Positions 7,293-8,848 of a DNA stretch of 8,848 nucleotides are shown here, piece by piece. The DNA is taken from assembly GCA_016207445.1 (NCBI GenBank), contig JACQPS010000191.1, positions 1 to 8,848 on the forward strand, read 5' to 3'. The notes under the pieces were generated by a model, which worked only from the letters and a program-made list of their open reading frames with translations, did no database searches and was not told the origin of the DNA. Origin of the DNA: Gemmatimonadota bacterium. Its GTDB lineage: Bacteria > Gemmatimonadota > Gemmatimonadetes > Longimicrobiales > RSA9. The position numbers and the translations under genes were made by a program. The stretch's first letter is position 1, and each line of letters starts with the position of its first letter.

Positions 7293-7393
7293 GTGCCCCA
7301 GGCCTTCCGCAGCGACGTCCGCCGCACTTACCGCTGCTACCTGCGGGGTCCTGACGGAGTTCGTGGACTCGCGTCCCACGGGGCCTGGGGCAC
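7293..7393 (-). ncRNA. ffs: Small signal recognition particle RNA (4.5S type)
   Basis: Read on the minus strand, this 101-nt segment has the conserved SRP core. CGAACTCCGTCAGG is followed by a short tip and AGCAGCGGTAAG, matching the bacterial helix-8 pattern GAAC...GUCAGG / AGCAGC...UAAG that binds Ffh. The ends GTGCCCCAGGCC (7393-7382) and GGCCTGGGGCAC (7304-7293) pair perfectly over 12 bp, closing the rod and defining both ends. CCG/CGG pairs flank the symmetric loop. The apical part reads ACC-CCGCA-GGU, so the tip is not the usual GNRA tetraloop. Family role: scaffold of Ffh and FtsY in co-translational membrane targeting. Location just upstream of dnaX-ybaB-recR on the same strand matches known synteny in other bacteria. 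It lacks an Alu domain, as expected at this length. Confidence 0.93.
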
Positions 7394-7400
7394 CAGCACA

Positions 7401-7430
7401 AAGCTAACCGCGAGCCGCGGCACGGGTCAA
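7401..7430 (-). promoter_or_regulatory. Promoter of the SRP RNA gene
   Basis: The minus strand has TTGACC (7430-7425), an 18-nt spacer and TAGCTT (7406-7401). The -35 box matches five of six consensus bases. The distance from the -10 box to position 7393, where the paired 5' end of the SRP RNA begins, is 7 nt, which is the expected position of the transcription start. The agreement between two independent predictions raises confidence. It may also drive the whole downstream operon. Confidence 0.65.
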
Positions 7431-7465
7431 GCCGCCGCGGCGCCGGCACTTGGGCGGAGGGGACG

Positions 7466-7909
7466 ATGGAGGACTGGCGGCGCTACCTGGTGGAAGACGA
7501 CGACGGCGTCGCACGCATGCTCGGCGAGGCCGGCCGCATCGCGGTGCTCGGCATCAAGCCCGAGTCGCGCGCCGCGCGCCCCGCGCATTACGTCCCGAAG
7601 TACATGAAGGACGCGGGATACGAGCTCGTGCCCGTGCCGGTCTACTACCCGGACGTGAGCGAGATCCTCGGGCTCCCGGTCTACCGCAAGCTCGTAGACA
7701 TCCCCGGCGACGTCGACCTGGTCAACGTCTTCCGCAAGCCCAAGGACATCCCGCCGCACGTGGATGACATTATCGCCAAGGCTCCCGCCGCCGTCTGGTT
7801 CCAGCTCGGCATTCGCAACGACGCGGCCGCGGAGCGGCTCGCGCGGGCGGGCATCCGCGTGGTGCAGGACAAGTGCATCATGGTCGAGCATCGCAGGCTG
7901 GTGCGGTGA
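7466..7909 (+). CDS. CoA-binding domain protein (YccU / CoA_binding_2 family)
   Basis: This 147-residue protein is a single Rossmann-like CoA-binding domain. Features in order: the nucleotide-binding strand RIAVLGIKPESRAARPAHYVPKYMKDAGY (24-52), VPVPVYYPDVSEILGLPVYRKLVDIP (55-80), the strand VDLVNVFRKPKDIP (83-96), AVWFQLGIRNDAAAERLARAGI (109-130) and the end VVQDKCIMVEH (132-142) with the conserved Asp135 and Cys137. Its biochemical role is not firmly known in most bacteria; CoA binding is from the family. The start has a good Shine-Dalgarno GGAGG at 7456-7460. It is transcribed divergently from ffs, with only about 36 nt between its start codon and the ffs -35 box, so its own promoter must overlap the ffs promoter or gene. 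Stop and length look natural, and the domain appears complete. Confidence 0.9.
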   Translation: MEDWRRYLVEDDDGVARMLGEAGRIAVLGIKPESRAARPAHYVPKYMKDAGYELVPVPVYYPDVSEILGLPVYRKLVDIPGDVDLVNVFRKPKDIPPHVDDIIAKAPAAVWFQLGIRNDAAAERLARAGIRVVQDKCIMVEHRRLVR

Positions 7910-7915
7910 CGGCGT

Positions 7916-7951
7916 TCGGGATCGGGATCGGGATCGGGATCGGGATCGGGA
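7916..7951 (+). repeat. Hexanucleotide tandem repeat (TCGGGA)x6
   Basis: Six perfect head-to-tail copies of TCGGGA fill 36 bases directly after the stop codon of the CoA-binding gene and about 20 bases before the start of the next gene. Perfect short repeats like this can gain or lose copies by replication slippage. Each junction contains GATC. It is not part of either coding region, so copy changes would alter only the spacing between the two genes. Confidence 0.95.
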
Positions 7952-7971
7952 CCACGACAGGAAGGTGAGCC

Positions 7972-8190
7972 GTGCCCCTGGACTTCAAGCGAGCCACGGA
8001 TCTGTTCATGGGGACCGACAAGGAACTGGCCCTCGCCCTCGGCATGGAACCGGGAGAGCTCATCATGTATCGCAAGGCGCCCGGGCGGGTTTCGAGCGAG
8101 CTATTGGGCAAACTCGGGAAAGTGCTGGTCGAGCGTGGCAAGGGGATGATGCGCGTTGGTGAGATGCTTCAGGAGATCGCCCGGGAATAA
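7972..8190 (+). CDS. Small helix-turn-helix-like protein of unknown function
   Basis: This is a 72-residue protein with a GTG start preceded by AGGAAGGTGAG (7959-7969), a good Shine-Dalgarno. Residues 9-55 look like a compact helix-turn-helix of the Cro/XRE kind: TDLFMGTDKELALALGM places a helix before a turn (EPGE), then LIMYRKAPGRVSSELLGKLGKVLVERG suggests the recognition and following helices. The region 56-70 (GKGMMRVGEMLQEIA) is a short amphipathic tail. I do not know a named family for it; DNA binding is inference from the helix pattern. It follows the CoA-binding gene by 62 nt, a gap mostly filled by the hexamer repeat, and could be co-transcribed. No partner toxin or phage gene is nearby, so an antitoxin or phage repressor role has no support. 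Confidence 0.75.
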   Translation: MPLDFKRATDLFMGTDKELALALGMEPGELIMYRKAPGRVSSELLGKLGKVLVERGKGMMRVGEMLQEIARE

Positions 8191-8234
8191 GGGCTAGAGA
8201 ACATGAGGGAATCCTGGCGGCCGGCGGGCGCGGC

Positions 8235-8252
8235 GAGGCGGCCTACCGCCTC
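8235..8252. repeat. GAGGCGG inverted repeat between convergent genes
   Basis: GAGGCGG (8235-8241), CCTA loop, CCGCCTC (8246-8252) makes a perfect 7-bp hairpin in both strands, about 45 nt after the plus-strand gene's stop and overlapping the stop codon of the minus-strand gene at 8251. It could terminate or protect transcripts from both sides, but neither strand has a T-run after it. The stem shares its GAGGCGG half with the operon terminator at 26-44. Confidence 0.5.
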
Positions 8253-8535
8253 ACGCCGTCAGCCGGGCCATGATCGCCCATACGAGCGCGCCCACGGCGA
8301 TGAGCGTACCGACGTTCCATTTGATGATGTCGACCTTCGCGTCGCGGATCTCAGCGCGCAATTCCGCGCGCAATTCCGCGATCTCACGCAGCAGTTCCGC
8401 GCGCAGGTCCTGGAGTGCTGCCTTGGTCGCCAGCGGCTCCAAGCGCGCATCCAGGTACTCGCGCCACGTGGGCGGGCTGGGAACCTGAGCTTCCGGCACG
8501 TTCAGGCCGTCTCTCGCTATTGTTTCCCCGCGCAA
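8251..8535 (-). CDS. Small coiled-coil protein with C-terminal membrane anchor
   Basis: This protein has up to 94 residues. The middle (about 28-66) is a charged heptad-like helix, with LEPLATKAALQDLRAELLREIAELRAELRAEIRDAK showing repeated AELRAE units typical of a coiled coil. Residues 73-91 (NVGTLIAVGALVWAIMARL) form one transmembrane helix at the very C-terminus. The plan resembles small coiled-coil/tail-anchored proteins of the DUF1640 or CCDC90 kind found next to many bacterial genes, a comparison from memory. There is no ATG: the open frame begins with TTG at 8535, and a GTG at 8499 would give 82 residues starting PEAQVPSPP. Neither has a good Shine-Dalgarno, so the start is uncertain. 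It converges on the helix-turn-helix gene. Function unknown. Confidence 0.7.
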   Translation of the reverse strand: MRGETIARDGLNVPEAQVPSPPTWREYLDARLEPLATKAALQDLRAELLREIAELRAELRAEIRDAKVDIIKWNVGTLIAVGALVWAIMARLTA

Positions 8536-8848
8536 AAGTTACACGGAGCGCCGGGGCTCCGCCATGGCCAGATTGGCCAAGCAATGCAGCCGCGGCGCTC
8601 ATCCGGTTCGCCACGCGTCCGGAATGTGCGAAAGCGAAATAGGCTCTTCAGGAAATGCAGTGGGTTGCTCTGGCTTCTAAGGACCGAGCCGAGGGTTCAC
8701 GGCGGGCGCGGGCAAGGGCGCGCGCGCGGGCGCGGGCACTTCGGGTAACCAGCGGGCGGGGGGCCGGCCAGGCCCGCGCCTTCTGCACCCGCAGTGCCCG
8801 CGCCATCGCCCTCGCCCGCGCCTGCGCTCGCCGTAAATGCGGTAGGAC
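8536..8848. other. Right-end stretch without a convincing gene
   Basis: I found no open frame with protein-like composition here; the frames present are short and shadow-like. From about 8700 the sequence becomes low-complexity and extremely GC-rich, with a GCGCGCGCG run near 8719-8728. An 11-bp inverted repeat GGCGCGGGCAC (8729-8739) / GTGCCCGCGCC (8794-8804) could fold into a long-looped hairpin, but repeated GGGC/GCCC units make this likely by composition alone. The stretch 8581-8700 is less GC-rich and may hold the promoter of a gene, but I see no clear boxes. Confidence 0.5.
8565..8579. promoter_or_regulatory. Candidate operator: TGGCCA-GAT-TGGCCA
   Basis: Two copies of the palindrome TGGCCA (8565-8570 and 8574-8579), separated by three bases, lie about 30 bp upstream of the earliest possible start of the coiled-coil gene. 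A second dyad, GGAGC (8545-8549) with GCTCC (8556-8560), lies between them. Paired 6-bp palindromes can be operator sites, but this GC-rich motif could easily arise by chance. Confidence 0.2.

Noticed and set aside
5570..7354. Long plus-strand open frame of 594 codons opposite dnaX
   Set aside because: It lies antisense to a clear dnaX, is rich in Arg, Ala and Gly with no motif, and arises because GC-rich codons rarely give stops on the opposite strand.
7394..7465. tRNA gene upstream of the SRP RNA, as in some bacteria
   Set aside because: The space is about 72 nt, already occupied by the promoter, and shows no T-loop GGTTCRA motif or cloverleaf arms.
7916..7951. Hexamer tract as a CRISPR array or origin iterons
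   Set aside because: The units are 6 bp with no spacers, there are no cas or rep genes nearby, and no DnaA-box-like sequences accompany it.
8203..8748. Plus-strand open frame of 181 codons at the right end
   Set aside because: It runs antisense to the coiled-coil gene, has no ribosome site and has shadow-like composition.
8700..8848. Inverted repeats as ends of a mobile element
   Set aside because: No transposase or target duplication is present, and GGGC/GCCC repeats arise easily in such GC-rich low-complexity DNA.

Overview
The window comes from a very GC-rich bacterium. Most of it is a long, compact operon on the minus strand, and almost every gene in it is a recognisable conserved family. 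The order SRP RNA - dnaX - ybaB - recR is a widespread bacterial arrangement, known for example from Bacillus. Here it runs on into an mglB-mglA polarity module, pgsA and cinA. That content, the GC-rich coding style and the two small lineage-type proteins suggest Gemmatimonadota or a similar deep-branching GC-rich phylum. The phylum is an inference and cannot be proven from this window.

Layout in transcriptional order on the minus strand: ffs (small SRP RNA, 7393-7293) behind its own promoter; dnaX (7129-5375); ybaB (5298-4975); recR (4898-4290); a 106-residue single-pass membrane protein of unknown function (4278-3958); mglB-like Roadblock protein (3961-3467); mglA GTPase (3453-2875); pgsA (2867-2220); cinA (2223-955); and an alpha/beta hydrolase of the monoacylglycerol-lipase type (958-113). 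Spacing tightens downstream of recR: gaps are 7-13 nt, and three junctions overlap by four bases (ATGA or GTGA), implying translational coupling. A 9-bp perfect inverted repeat followed by TTTT at 44-22 is a convincing intrinsic terminator for the whole unit.

Divergently, on the plus strand, lie a CoA-binding (YccU-type) protein (7466-7909), a six-copy TCGGGA tandem repeat (7916-7951) and a 72-residue helix-turn-helix-like protein (7972-8190). A small coiled-coil plus C-terminal membrane-anchor protein (8535-8251, minus) converges on them. The last 300 bases (8536-8848) hold no convincing gene, only short dyads and low-complexity GC-rich DNA.

Functionally the operon joins co-translational targeting (SRP RNA), replication clamp loading (DnaX), recombinational repair (YbaB/RecR), a cell-polarity switch (MglA with its MglB partner), anionic phospholipid synthesis (PgsA), NMN salvage (CinA) and a lipase-like hydrolase. 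I see no phage, CRISPR, transposon or defence locus. The best leads are the unusual, non-GNRA tip of the SRP RNA and the unknown membrane protein translationally coupled to mglB.
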